This document shows, piece by piece, positions 1 to 7,460 of a DNA stretch of 64,000 bases. The stretch spans positions 62,001-126,000 of the forward strand of contig NZ_CANMUA010000006.1 in the NCBI RefSeq assembly GCF_947500995.1, written 5' to 3'. Every line of letters begins with the position of its first letter. Position 1 is the stretch's first letter. The translations under genes were made by a program, and so were the position numbers. The stretch comes from an uncultured Serinicoccus sp. (GTDB lineage: Bacteria > Actinomycetota > Actinomycetes > Actinomycetales > Dermatophilaceae). The notes beneath the pieces are model-generated. The model was not told the origin of the DNA. It searched no databases and saw nothing but the letters and a program-made list of their open reading frames with translations.

Positions 1-16
1 CCTCCATCACCGGCAA

Positions 17-58
17 CCTCCTTGGTTAGTTACTAGACTAGTACACCACTAAACCACG
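17..58 (-). promoter_or_regulatory. Promoter/operator region and RBS of a gene starting at the left edge
   Basis: Reading the minus strand, an AAGGAGG ribosome-binding site (17-23) lies 6 nt before a GTG (8-10) and 9 nt before an ATG (5-7), so a minus-strand gene begins at the window edge; only its first codons are visible and its product cannot be named. Just upstream is a perfect odd palindrome, TACTAG-A-CTAGTA (31-43). It is flanked by a second, looser inverted pair (GGTTAGT at 24-30, ACTAAACC at 47-54). The AT-rich nested symmetry in otherwise GC-rich DNA suggests an operator for a dimeric repressor, possibly autoregulatory (inference). Confidence 0.55.
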
Positions 59-151
59 TGGGCTGGCAAGGGGCGGTGGAGAGGGGAGGCCGGACCGGGT
101 CCGAGCGTGTACCGGGTCGCCGATGGCGACCGGGCTCCGGGGAGTGGGGGG

Positions 152-841
152 TCAGCGGGCGGCGAGGCCCGCCAGCAGCGCGCCGCCGAGGACGACGACC
201 GCGGCGACGGCCTGAGCCCACCCGGCCTGCTTGAGCACGATGAGCAGCTCCCGCAGGTAGGCCGCAGCAGGGTCCGTCGGCACCCGCACCCCCACCACCC
301 GGAGCGGCAACCGGTTCCGGCGGACCAGCCACCGGGTCCGCGGGGCGTGGTAGGCGCTGGTCACCACCGCGTAGGGGGGCGGCGCACCCCGTGCGCCCAG
401 CAGCGCCGCGGAGAGCCGGAGGTTCTCCACGGTCGTGGTGGCGCGGTCCTCGAGGACGACCGGTGCCCGGGGGTCGACCGCCTGCACCCACCGCCCCATC
501 GCGACGGCCTCGGCGGGGCGACCCCGGGTGCCGCGGCCTCCGGTGAGCACGAGCGGCAGGGCGGGTGCGTCCTCGTCGAGGCCCCCGTCCTGCCCGCCGG
601 CCCCCTCGCTGTGTCCGGACCCTGCCGCGAGGGCGGCCCGTGCCGCCAGCCCGCCCCGCAACCGCGCCGCGAGCTCCTCCCCCACCTCGCCGTCCGGCAC
701 GGGGGCACCGAGCACGACGACCGCCCCGCAGCCGGACGCCGTCCCGGGACGGCAGAGCCGCCACCGCGCCACCAGGAGGACGAGCAGGACGAAGCCCGGC
801 CAGGCGGCCAGCAGCAGCAGACCCGCGCCCAGCCCGACCAT
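152..841 (-). CDS. YdcF-family (DUF218) membrane protein
   Basis: The 229-residue product has a hydrophobic N-terminus (about residues 5-26) followed by a DUF218/YdcF domain: AVVVLGAP strand, LVLTGGRG loop, the E-x-(A/S)-x-T-x-E-N signature seen as EDRATTTVEN, and VVTSAYHAPR. A final C-terminal helix may be membrane-inserted. Family members such as ElyC/SanA affect envelope carbon metabolism and vancomycin sensitivity; the reaction is unknown. The start is uncertain. ATG at 841 is the first ordinary start codon, but the frame stays open with further hydrophobic, TM-like sequence up to a CTG at 1057 overlapping the stop of the aminotransferase gene upstream, so the true protein may be about 70 residues longer. 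Confidence 0.72.
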   Translation of the reverse strand: MVGLGAGLLLLAAWPGFVLLVLLVARWRLCRPGTASGCGAVVVLGAPVPDGEVGEELAARLRGGLAARAALAAGSGHSEGAGGQDGGLDEDAPALPLVLTGGRGTRGRPAEAVAMGRWVQAVDPRAPVVLEDRATTTVENLRLSAALLGARGAPPPYAVVTSAYHAPRTRWLVRRNRLPLRVVGVRVPTDPAAAYLRELLIVLKQAGWAQAVAAVVVLGGALLAGLAAR

Positions 842-1053
842 GACCGGGTCGGGGGCGGTCCCCAGGAGGGTGAGCCCGACGACCGGGGCGGCCAGCGTGG
901 CCGGGCCACCGAGCAGGGCCCCCGTCGTGTCGCCGCCGCGACGCCCCCGGGCGAGCCGGCGGGCGGCATACGTCAGCAGCAGACCGGGCAGGACGAGCCC
1001 CAGCGCGGCGAGGACGACCCCGCTCCCGAGGAGCGGGGTGGAGAGCGCGTCGC

Positions 1054-2274
1054 TCAGCCGCGGGCCTCGGCCAGCACGGCGGCCAGCGCGTCGGTGATCT
1101 GGCGCAGCTCGTCCTCGGTGATCGTCAACGGCGGGGCGAGGCGGATGGTCGAGCCGTGGGTGTCCTTGGCCAGGACGCCCTTCTTGGCCAACGCCTTGCA
1201 CGCCTCCTTGCCGGTCATGAGCTCCGGGTCGATGTCGATGCCGGCCCAGAGCCCGCGCACGCGCACCCGCTCGGCGCCCTGGCCGACCAGCTGTCCCAGC
1301 TCCTCGGCGAAGACGCTCTCGAGCTCCTTGGCGTGCGCCTGGTGCTCGCCGGTGGCGAGCAGGTCGACGACCGCCTTGCCGACGGCGGCCGCCAGCGGGT
1401 TGCCGCCGAAGGTGGACCCGTGGGTGCCGGGGGTGATGACGTTCATCACCTCGGCGTCGGCCGCGACGGCGGAGACCGGGACGATGCCGCCACCGAGGGC
1501 CTTGCCGAGGGTGTACATGTCGGCCTCGACGCCTTCGTACTCGCAGGCCAGCGAGGTTCCGGTGCGCCCGAGCCCGGACTGGATCTCGTCGGCGATCATG
1601 AGGACGTTGGTGCGGGTGCACAGCTCGCGCAGGCCGGGCAGGTAGCCCTCCTCGGGGATCATGACGCCCTGCTCGCCCTGGATCGGCTCGACCAGCACCG
1701 CGGCGGTGTTGTCGGTGATGGCCGCCTCGACGGCGGCGAGGTCGCCGTAGGGCACCGCCACGAAGCCGGGGGTGTAGGGACCGTAGTGGTCGTGCGCCTC
1801 CGGGTCGTCGGAGAAGGAGATGATGGTGGTCGTGCGGCCGTGGAAGTTGCCGTCCATGACGATGATCTCGGCCTGGCCCTCCGGCACGCCCTTGACCTGG
1901 TAGGCCCACTTGCGGGCGATCTTCAGCGCCGTCTCGACGGCCTCCGCGCCGGTGTTCATGGGCAGGATCATGTCCTTGCTCACCAGTCGGGCCAGCGCCT
2001 CGCAGAACGGGCCGAGCTGGTCGTTGTGGAAGGCGCGCGAGGTCAGGGTGGACCGGTCCAGCTGGTCCTTGGCCGCCTGCACGAGCCCCGGGTGGCGGTG
2101 CCCGAAGTTCAGGGCCGAGTAGCCCGAGAGCGCGTCGATGTAGGTGCGGCCCTCGACGTCGGTCACGTGGATGCCCTCGGCGTGCCCCACCACCACCGGG
2201 AGCGGGCTGTAGTTGTGGGCTGCGACCTGGTCCTCGAGGTCGATGTAGGCCTGGTTCGTGGACAGCTCAGTCAT
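1054..2274 (-). CDS. rocD: Ornithine--oxo-acid aminotransferase
   Basis: This 406-residue PLP enzyme converts ornithine plus 2-oxoglutarate to glutamate semialdehyde and glutamate. Class III aminotransferase motifs are visible: NTGAEAVETALKIARKW, the DGNFHGRT loop, EPIQGEQGV, IADEIQSGLGRTG, and the PLP lysine in TLGKALGGG (about residue 258). The YSALNFGHRHPG and HGSTFGGNPL segments are typical of RocD rather than of acetylornithine or GABA transaminases. ATG 2274 was chosen: the homologous region begins with the next residues, and a TAGGAT box (2282-2287) sits 7 nt upstream, which fits leaderless transcription. The reading frame is open further upstream to 2382 but would run through the promoter. 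The YdcF-like gene follows directly. Confidence 0.9.
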   Translation of the reverse strand: MTELSTNQAYIDLEDQVAAHNYSPLPVVVGHAEGIHVTDVEGRTYIDALSGYSALNFGHRHPGLVQAAKDQLDRSTLTSRAFHNDQLGPFCEALARLVSKDMILPMNTGAEAVETALKIARKWAYQVKGVPEGQAEIIVMDGNFHGRTTTIISFSDDPEAHDHYGPYTPGFVAVPYGDLAAVEAAITDNTAAVLVEPIQGEQGVMIPEEGYLPGLRELCTRTNVLMIADEIQSGLGRTGTSLACEYEGVEADMYTLGKALGGGIVPVSAVAADAEVMNVITPGTHGSTFGGNPLAAAVGKAVVDLLATGEHQAHAKELESVFAEELGQLVGQGAERVRVRGLWAGIDIDPELMTGKEACKALAKKGVLAKDTHGSTIRLAPPLTITEDELRQITDALAAVLAEARG

Positions 2275-2281
2275 GCTCGTC

Positions 2282-2382
2282 ATCCTAGGGGTCGCGCGGG
2301 GGCCGGGAGGCAGGGCCCGGGGGTCGGGGTGCACGACAACACCACGCTGTGTAGTCATGCATACCTCAGTATACCTATGCAT
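2282..2382 (-). promoter_or_regulatory. rocD promoter with a 26-bp inverted repeat
   Basis: A TAGGAT -10-like box (2282-2287) lies 7 nt before the rocD ATG. Upstream is a perfect inverted repeat with arms ATGCATA (2357-2363) and TATGCAT (2376-2382), whose 12-nt centre holds a GGTATAC/GTATACC core and a repeated GGTAT. This AT-rich symmetric block is unlike the surrounding DNA and is a plausible operator for an amino-acid-responsive regulator of the Lrp/AsnC or ArgR type (inference; no regulator is adjacent). Confidence 0.45.
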
Positions 2383-2406
2383 CCGCTGCGACAGCGCAGC
2401 CGGCTC

Positions 2407-2472
2407 GCGGCCGGAGCACGCGTCCGGTGCGGCCGGAGCACGCGTCCGGTGCGGCCGGAGCGCGCGTCCGGT
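2407..2472. repeat. Three tandem copies of a 22-bp hairpin unit
   Basis: Units at 2407-2428, 2429-2450 and 2451-2472 are identical except for one A-to-G change in the third. Each contains CCGGA ... TCCGG arms around a 7-nt centre, so the array can fold as three consecutive hairpins. It lies 5 bp beyond the stop codon of the MFS gene and before the rocD promoter, so it could work as a stacked, U-less terminator or insulator between the two minus-strand genes (inference). Confidence 0.7.
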
Positions 2473-2477
2473 GCGGG

Positions 2478-3824
2478 TCAGGTGGTCTCGAGGGCGTCAC
2501 CGGCCTGCTCGGGCAGCAGGAGGTAGGCCGCCACCGCGCCGACGACGAACGCCGCGCCGAAGATCGCGAAGAGCGCCGCGTTGCCCCAGGCCCCCAGGAT
2601 GACCGGCACGAGCAGCGGGGCCGCGATGGAGGCGATGCGCCCGAAGCCGGCCGCGGCGCCCGCGCCGGACGCACGCACGCTGGTGGGGTAGATCTCCGGG
2701 GTGATGGCGTAGAGGGCGCCCCAGGCACCGAGGTTGAAGAAGCTCATCGCGCACCCTGCGGCGATGATCTGCCAGACCTCGCCCGCCATGCCGAAGCAGA
2801 CGGCCGCGGCGGCCGACCCCAGCAGGAAGGTCGCGAGGGTGGCCCGCCTGCCCCACACCTCGACGAGGACGGCGGCGAGGGCGTAGCCGGGCAGCTGGGC
2901 CAGGGTGATGACCAGGGTGTAGCCGAAGGAGCGCACGAGGTCGAAACCCTGGGCGTAGAGCAGGCTGGGCAGCCAGATGAAGGCTCCGTAGTAGGAGAAG
3001 TTGACGCAGAACCACACCACCCAGATGCCGGCCGTGCGGACGCGGTAGGACGCCGACCACAGCATGCCGGGGGTCCTCGGAGGAGCCTCGGGCAGGGCTC
3101 GGCTCTCCTCGTGCGGCACCCCGGCGGACTCCTCGAAGGCGCGGACCACCTCCTCGGCCTCCTCGGCCCGGCCGCGTCGCTCGAGGAAGAGCGGCGACTC
3201 GGGCATCCCCCACCGGATGACGACGGCGTAGAGCGCGGGGACGAGACCGAGCGCGAAGGCCCAGCGCCAGCCGTTGTCGCCCAGCGGCACCACGAAGAAG
3301 CCGATGAGCGCCGCCAGGAGCCAGCCCACCGCCCAGAACGACTCCAGGACGACCACCATGCGGCCCCGGATGCGGGTCGGGGACAGCTCGCTGACCAGCG
3401 TGGAGGCGACCGGCAGCTCGGCGCCCAACCCGATGCCCACGAGGAAGCGCAGCACCAGCAGCGCCGCGAGCCCCGTCGCGAGCGCCGACGCACCCGTCGC
3501 GAGCCCGTAGACGAGCAGGGTGAGCGCGAACACCGTGCGGCGGCCGTAGCGGTCGGCGAGCATCCCGCCGAAGGTCGCCCCCAGGGCCATGCCGACGAAG
3601 CCGATCGACAGCAGCCAGGACTGCTCGGTGCGGGTGAGGTCCCACTGCGTGGCGATCGCCAGCCCGACGAAGGAGATGAGGCCGACGTCCATGGCGTCGA
3701 GGGCCCAGCCGGTGCCCGAGCCGAGGAGCACCCGGGTGTGCGCCCGGGTGTAGGGCAGGCGGCCCATCCGCTCCGGCCGCGTGGGCAGGGACTGGTCGGT
3801 CACCTGTGTGCTCACCATGAGCAT
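2478..3824 (-). CDS. MFS transporter, aromatic-acid/sugar symporter type
   Basis: The 448-residue product is a 12-TM major facilitator. Visible motifs are GTGWALDAMDVGLISF in TM1, the loop 2-3 signature GGMLADRYGRR (motif A), RFLVGIGLGAELPVA in TM4, R-x-R-G-R after TM5, PESP-x-FL-x-RGR in the central loop, and the repeated motif VEVWGRR in the second half. This pattern matches the metabolite:H+ symporter families (AAHS/SP-like) that import organic acids or similar small substrates; the substrate cannot be read from sequence. ATG codons at 3824 and 3818 are both possible, neither with a convincing ribosome-binding site. It is not divergent with the TetR gene: both are on the minus strand, 54 bp apart. 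Confidence 0.8.
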   Translation of the reverse strand: MLMVSTQVTDQSLPTRPERMGRLPYTRAHTRVLLGSGTGWALDAMDVGLISFVGLAIATQWDLTRTEQSWLLSIGFVGMALGATFGGMLADRYGRRTVFALTLLVYGLATGASALATGLAALLVLRFLVGIGLGAELPVASTLVSELSPTRIRGRMVVVLESFWAVGWLLAALIGFFVVPLGDNGWRWAFALGLVPALYAVVIRWGMPESPLFLERRGRAEEAEEVVRAFEESAGVPHEESRALPEAPPRTPGMLWSASYRVRTAGIWVVWFCVNFSYYGAFIWLPSLLYAQGFDLVRSFGYTLVITLAQLPGYALAAVLVEVWGRRATLATFLLGSAAAAVCFGMAGEVWQIIAAGCAMSFFNLGAWGALYAITPEIYPTSVRASGAGAAAGFGRIASIAAPLLVPVILGAWGNAALFAIFGAAFVVGAVAAYLLLPEQAGDALETT

Positions 3825-3878
3825 AGATGGTATGCCCCGGCCGCCGGTCGACGCACCCGCCCTGGTCGCCGGCCCGCC

Positions 3879-4409
3879 TCAGCGCGGCAGGGAGGCGAGC
3901 AGGGCCAGGATGCGGTCCACCGAGTCGGGGGGGAGCACGCCGCTGCCGCCCAGGGCGGTGCGCACGTAGATGCCGTCGCTGACCCGGAGCACGAGGAAGG
4001 CGAGGTCGGCGTCTCCCAGCGCCTGCGTGAGCGCCGCGAGGAAGTGGTCGTCCAGCCGCACCAGGGCGTCCCGGGCCGCCTGGTGCTCGTCCAGCTGACC
4101 GAGCTTGAGCAGCGCCAGGTAGGTCCGGTCCAGGGGCTGGTCGGCGGCGACCGACTCGCGCAGGAAGACCTCCAGGGCCTCGGGCATCCCGGACAGCCGC
4201 TCCTCCTCCGCGGCACCGAAGACCTCGAGCCGGTCGGCCAGGCCCTGCACCAGGGCGTCCTTGGAGCCGAAGTGGTAGAGCAGCCCGCCCTTGGAGACCC
4301 CCGCCTGGTCGGCCGTCGCCGCGAGCGTCCCGGCTCGCTCCCCGTGCTCGATGACGAGGTCCTGGAAGGCGTCGAGGAGACGCGACCGTGTCTGCTCACC
4401 CTTGGACAT
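3879..4409 (-). CDS. TetR-family transcriptional repressor
   Basis: The 176-residue protein has an N-terminal TetR DNA-binding domain (about residues 5-52): R-x-R-LLDAFQDLVIEHG, a helix-turn-helix with AGVSKGGLLYHFGSKDALV, then an all-helical ligand-binding half. The SKGGLLYHF recognition helix is characteristic of TetR regulators paired with drug pumps. It is divergent from the DHA2 exporter gene 51 bp away and shares a palindromic operator with it, so it very likely represses the exporter and itself (inference from layout). ATG 4409 follows a TAGGAT box by 6 nt, consistent with a leaderless transcript. Confidence 0.88.
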   Translation of the reverse strand: MSKGEQTRSRLLDAFQDLVIEHGERAGTLAATADQAGVSKGGLLYHFGSKDALVQGLADRLEVFGAAEEERLSGMPEALEVFLRESVAADQPLDRTYLALLKLGQLDEHQAARDALVRLDDHFLAALTQALGDADLAFLVLRVSDGIYVRTALGGSGVLPPDSVDRILALLASLPR

Positions 4410-4415
4410 GGCCCC

Positions 4416-4454
4416 ATCCTACGGGTTGGCACTAAACCGTCCAGACGGTACAGT
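4416..4454. promoter_or_regulatory. Divergent promoters and TetR operator
   Basis: Plus-strand promoter: TTGGCA (4426-4431), a 17-nt spacer and TACAGT (4449-4454), placing the transcript start at about the GTG of the exporter (4461). Minus-strand promoter: CTGGAC (4439-4444), 17-nt spacer, TAGGAT (4416-4421), placing the start at the TetR ATG. A palindrome ACCGTC-CA-GACGGT (4436-4449) sits in the exporter spacer and on the TetR -35 element, so one bound repressor would block both directions. Both messages would be leaderless. Confidence 0.75.
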
Positions 4455-4460
4455 AATGGC

Positions 4461-5978
4461 GTGACCGCCACCGCTCTGCCCGCACCTGCAGCGACCCCGC
4501 GCGCCACCCGGCGCGACTGGGCCGGCCTCGCCGTCCTCATGCTGCCCGTGCTCCTCGTGTCCATCGACACGACCGTGCTCAACTTCGCCCTCCCGCAGAT
4601 CGCCCGGGACCTCTCCCCCACGGCCGCCCAGCAGCTGTGGCTCATCGACGCCTACCCGCTGGTCCTGGCCACCCTGCTGGTGACCATGGGCACGGTGGGA
4701 GACCGGGTCGGCCGGCGCCGCACGCTGCTGGTCGGCGCCACGGGCTTCGCCGGGGTGTCCGCGCTGGCCGCCTTCGCCCCGACGGCCGAGCTGCTGCTCC
4801 TCGCGCGCGTGGCCCTGGGCGTGTTCGGCGCCACGCTCATGCCGGCCACGCTGTCGTTGCTGCGGACCATGTTCCTGGACCGCGACCAGCGCCGGTTGGC
4901 CATCGCCATCTGGGCGACGGCCTTCTCCGTCGGCTCCGCCCTGGGCCCCGTGGTGGGCGGGATCCTGCTGGCCCACTTCGCCTGGGGGTCCGTCTTCCTC
5001 GTGGCCGTGCCCATCCTGCTGCCGCTGCTCGTCCTCGGCCCCTTCCTCATCCGGGAGTCCCGGGACCCGGCACCCGGCCGGGTGGACCCGGTCGGCATCG
5101 CGCTGTCGATGGCCGCCCTGGGTGGCCTGGCGTGGTCGGTCAAGCACGCCGCGGTGGGAGGGGTGGACCTCCTCGCGGTCCTCGCCCTCGTCCTGGCACT
5201 GGGTGCCGGCGTCCTCTTCGTGCGCCGCATGCGCCGCACGGTCGACCCGATGCTCGACGTCGGCCTCTTCGCCGTCCCGGTCTTCTCCGGTGCCCTGGCG
5301 GTCAACCTGCTGAGCATCGTGGCCCTGACCGGGTTCCTCTTCTTCGTCACCCAGCACCTGCAGCTCGTCGAGGGCATGCCGGCGCTCGACGCCTCCCTCG
5401 TCCTGGTGCCGGGGGTGGTGGCCATGGTGGCCAGCGGCCTGCTGGTGGTCCGCGTGGTTCGACACGTCCGACCGGCCCTCGCCGTGGTGGGCGGGCTCAC
5501 CTTCTCGTTCGCCGCCTACGCGCTCCTGGCCGTGGGGGGCGAGGGGGTGACCGTGCCGCAGATCGCGCTGGCCTTCGCCCTGCTCGGGGTGGGCATCGGC
5601 GCGGCGGAGACGATCTCGAACGACCAGATCCTCACGGCCGTGCCCCCGGCGAAGGCCGGTGCCGCCTCGGCGGTGAGCGAGACCGCCTACGAGTTCGGTG
5701 CCGTGCTGGGCACCACGGTGCTCGGCGGGGTGCTGACGGCCGTCTACCGGTCCTCGCTCCGCGTCCCCGCCGGGACCGACGCGGAGGCCGCCTCGGCCGC
5801 GCGCGAGACCCTGGGCGGCGCGGCCGCCGCCGCCGAGCGGACGGGCGACCCGCACCTGCTCGAGGCGGCGCGCTCCGCCTTCGACGCCGGGGTCGGGGTC
5901 ACGAGCACGGCGGGCGCCGTGCTCGTGGCGGTGGCCGCGGTGGTCGCCTGGACCACGCTGCGCCGGGCCGAGAGCTGA
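4461..5978 (+). CDS. DHA2-family (14-TM) MFS multidrug exporter
   Basis: The 505-residue protein resembles SmvA/QacA/EmrB pumps. Motif D1 is present as SIDTTVLNFALPQIARDL in TM1, followed by LWLIDAYPLVLA in TM2, motif A as GTVGDRVGRRR, and motif C as GSALGPVVGGILL in TM5, the antiporter signature of exporters. Hydrophobic segments number about 14. It probably expels cationic biocides or dyes by proton antiport; the substrate is not determinable. GTG 4461 is selected because the shared promoter puts the transcript start there and the TetR operator lies immediately upstream. Its end is 12 bp from the convergent yajQ gene. Confidence 0.88.
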   Translation: MTATALPAPAATPRATRRDWAGLAVLMLPVLLVSIDTTVLNFALPQIARDLSPTAAQQLWLIDAYPLVLATLLVTMGTVGDRVGRRRTLLVGATGFAGVSALAAFAPTAELLLLARVALGVFGATLMPATLSLLRTMFLDRDQRRLAIAIWATAFSVGSALGPVVGGILLAHFAWGSVFLVAVPILLPLLVLGPFLIRESRDPAPGRVDPVGIALSMAALGGLAWSVKHAAVGGVDLLAVLALVLALGAGVLFVRRMRRTVDPMLDVGLFAVPVFSGALAVNLLSIVALTGFLFFVTQHLQLVEGMPALDASLVLVPGVVAMVASGLLVVRVVRHVRPALAVVGGLTFSFAAYALLAVGGEGVTVPQIALAFALLGVGIGAAETISNDQILTAVPPAKAGAASAVSETAYEFGAVLGTTVLGGVLTAVYRSSLRVPAGTDAEAASAARETLGGAAAAAERTGDPHLLEAARSAFDAGVGVTSTAGAVLVAVAAVVAWTTLRRAES

Positions 5979-5990
5979 CCGGCCCCCGGG

Positions 5991-6488
5991 CTACCGGTAG
6001 TTGGTGAACTGCAGGGCCACGTCGAGGTCCTTCTCCTTGAGCAACCGCTGGACGGCCTGCAGGTCGTCGCGGGACTTGGAGGTGACCCGCAGCTCGTCGC
6101 CCTGGATCTGGCTCTTCACCGCCTTGGGACCCTCCTCGCGGATGATCTTGGCGATCTTCTTGGCGTTCTCGCTGGAGATGCCGCTCTTGAGCGCCGCCTC
6201 GAGGCGGTACTCCTTGCCGGACGCGTAGGGCTCGCCGTCGTGCGTGTAGTCGAGGTGCTTGAGCGACACCCCACGCTTGACCAGCTTGGTCTGCAGCACG
6301 TCGAGGACCGCCTTGCACCGCTCCTCGCTGTTGGCCGCCATCGAGATGCTCTCGCCGGCGAGCTCCACCCGGGCGCCGACGTTGCGGAAGTCGTAGCGGG
6401 TGGAGATCTCCTTGGCCGCCTGGTTCACGGCGTTGGCGACCTCCTGGTGATCGACCTTGCTGACGATGTCGAAGGACGAGTCGGCCAT
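5991..6488 (-). CDS. yajQ: YajQ-family nucleotide-binding protein (UPF0234)
   Basis: The 165-residue product is full length for the YajQ family and starts [20 protein letters not shown]. Conserved blocks include [11 protein letters not shown], the [10 protein letters not shown] strand, [28 protein letters not shown] and the C-terminal ALQFTNYR. Members are small cytoplasmic proteins with two RNA-recognition-like folds that bind nucleotides or cyclic di-GMP in some species; the role in actinobacteria is unclear. ATG 6488 has a GGAGG ribosome-binding site 7 nt upstream, so the longer open frame to 6563 is not used. The RBS overlaps one copy of the GTATGCC heptamer. Confidence 0.93.
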   Translation of the reverse strand: MADSSFDIVSKVDHQEVANAVNQAAKEISTRYDFRNVGARVELAGESISMAANSEERCKAVLDVLQTKLVKRGVSLKHLDYTHDGEPYASGKEYRLEAALKSGISSENAKKIAKIIREEGPKAVKSQIQGDELRVTSKSRDDLQAVQRLLKEKDLDVALQFTNYR

Positions 6489-6584
6489 GGGCATACCTCC
6501 TGTGTCGGGGCGGTCCGGCGCCTCCTGGACGAGTTCGGAGCACCGGGGCATCACTGTTAGCATGACACCCGCGCATCGCGCACT

Positions 6585-6670
6585 GGCAGGTTGTCCGAGC
6601 GGCCAATGGAAGCGGACTGTAAATCCGTCGGCGTATGCCTACGCAGGTTCGAATCCTGCACCTGCCACCA
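6585..6670 (+). tRNA. tRNA-Tyr (anticodon GTA)
   Basis: An 86-nt class II tRNA with encoded CCA. The acceptor arms GGCAGGT (6585-6591) and ACCTGCC (6660-6666) pair fully, with discriminator A67 and CCA 6668-6670. The T arm GCAGG-TTCGAAT-CCTGC is intact, the anticodon GTA is at 6619-6621 in loop CTGTAAA, and the long variable arm is expected for bacterial tRNA-Tyr. A TAGCAT box (6558-6563) upstream may be its -10 element. Confidence 0.97.
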
Positions 6671-6673
6671 CGA

Positions 6674-6703
6674 GGACGGGCACCGGGAGACCGGTGCCCG
6701 TCC
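6674..6703 (+). terminator. Terminator-like hairpin after tRNA-Tyr
   Basis: A perfect 13-bp stem (6674-6686 with 6691-6703) closes on a GAGA tetraloop and is followed by TTCGTT. It begins four bases after the tRNA CCA end. The uridine run is poor, as is usual in high-G+C actinobacteria. The remaining 147 bp before the sigma-factor gene show no further gene. Confidence 0.75.
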
Positions 6704-6850
6704 TTCGTTCACCCCCCCGCCAGGCCCCGGTATGCCGTTCCGGCGGCCGGCCCGCACGACCCGGCGCGGCTGCTGCAACAGCCCGGCCCTCGTCGACATA
6801 GTGCAGGTGGACGGGTCGACAGGGCCCGGCCCCAGACCGCAGGAGGACCG

Positions 6851-7399
6851 ATGGCCCTACGCCTCGCCGGGACCGGCCCGCACCAGGGCGGGTCCGGGAG
6901 CGCCCGGGACACGGCGTGGTTCGACGGGTTCTTCGCCCAGCACGCGACGCAGATCCACCGGTACTTCGTCCGCAGGGCCACCGGCAACGACGTCGAGGAC
7001 CTCACCGCCGAGGTCTTCGCGACCGCCTGGCGGCGCCGCGACCGCATCCCGGCCGAGTACGAGCTGCCCTGGCTCTACCGCACCGCGTCCTACGTGCTGG
7101 CCAACCACCGCCGCAAGCCGACCCTCACGCTGCTGTCCGACTACTCCGGCGAGGAGGACGCCGCCGACCAGCACATGCGCAGCGTCGACCCGGCCGACCT
7201 GGTCATGGCCGACGACGAGATGCGCCGCGCCCTCTCCCGGCTCAGCTCCCGCGACCGGGGCATCCTCATGCTGCACGCCTGGGAGGGGCTGGACGGCGAG
7301 GGCCTGGCCCAGGCCCTCGGGCTCACCCGGGGCGGGGCCGCCGCCGCGCTCTCCCGGGCCAGGGCCCGGCTGCGCGAGGCCTGGGAGCACGACCACTGA
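6851..7399 (+). CDS. ECF-type RNA polymerase sigma factor
   Basis: A 182-residue group IV sigma factor. Region 2 is visible as FFAQHATQIHRYFVRRATGNDVEDLTAEVF-type sequence (about residues 28-60), including the DVEDLTAEVFATAW segment, and region 4 near the C-terminus as ALSRLSSRDRGILMLHAWEGL followed by the recognition helix region ALGLTRGGAAAALSRARARL. ATG 6851 follows an AGGAGGA ribosome-binding site by 3 nt. The gene 61 bp downstream encodes a one-TM protein with a short N-terminal cytoplasmic segment, the usual place for a cognate anti-sigma or sensor, so this sigma factor probably answers an envelope signal (inference). Confidence 0.87.
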   Translation: MALRLAGTGPHQGGSGSARDTAWFDGFFAQHATQIHRYFVRRATGNDVEDLTAEVFATAWRRRDRIPAEYELPWLYRTASYVLANHRRKPTLTLLSDYSGEEDAADQHMRSVDPADLVMADDEMRRALSRLSSRDRGILMLHAWEGLDGEGLAQALGLTRGGAAAALSRARARLREAWEHDH

Positions 7400-7460
7400 C
7401 ATCCCGGGCCCGCCCGGCACCACCGCACCACCCCGGCACCACCGCTCGAAGGAGACCCTC

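Noticed and set aside
2427-5978. A 1183-residue plus-strand open frame
   Set aside because: Only its last 505 residues (from GTG 4461) look like a real membrane protein; the first part is an antisense reading of the MFS and TetR genes with low-complexity Gly/Arg/Asp content.
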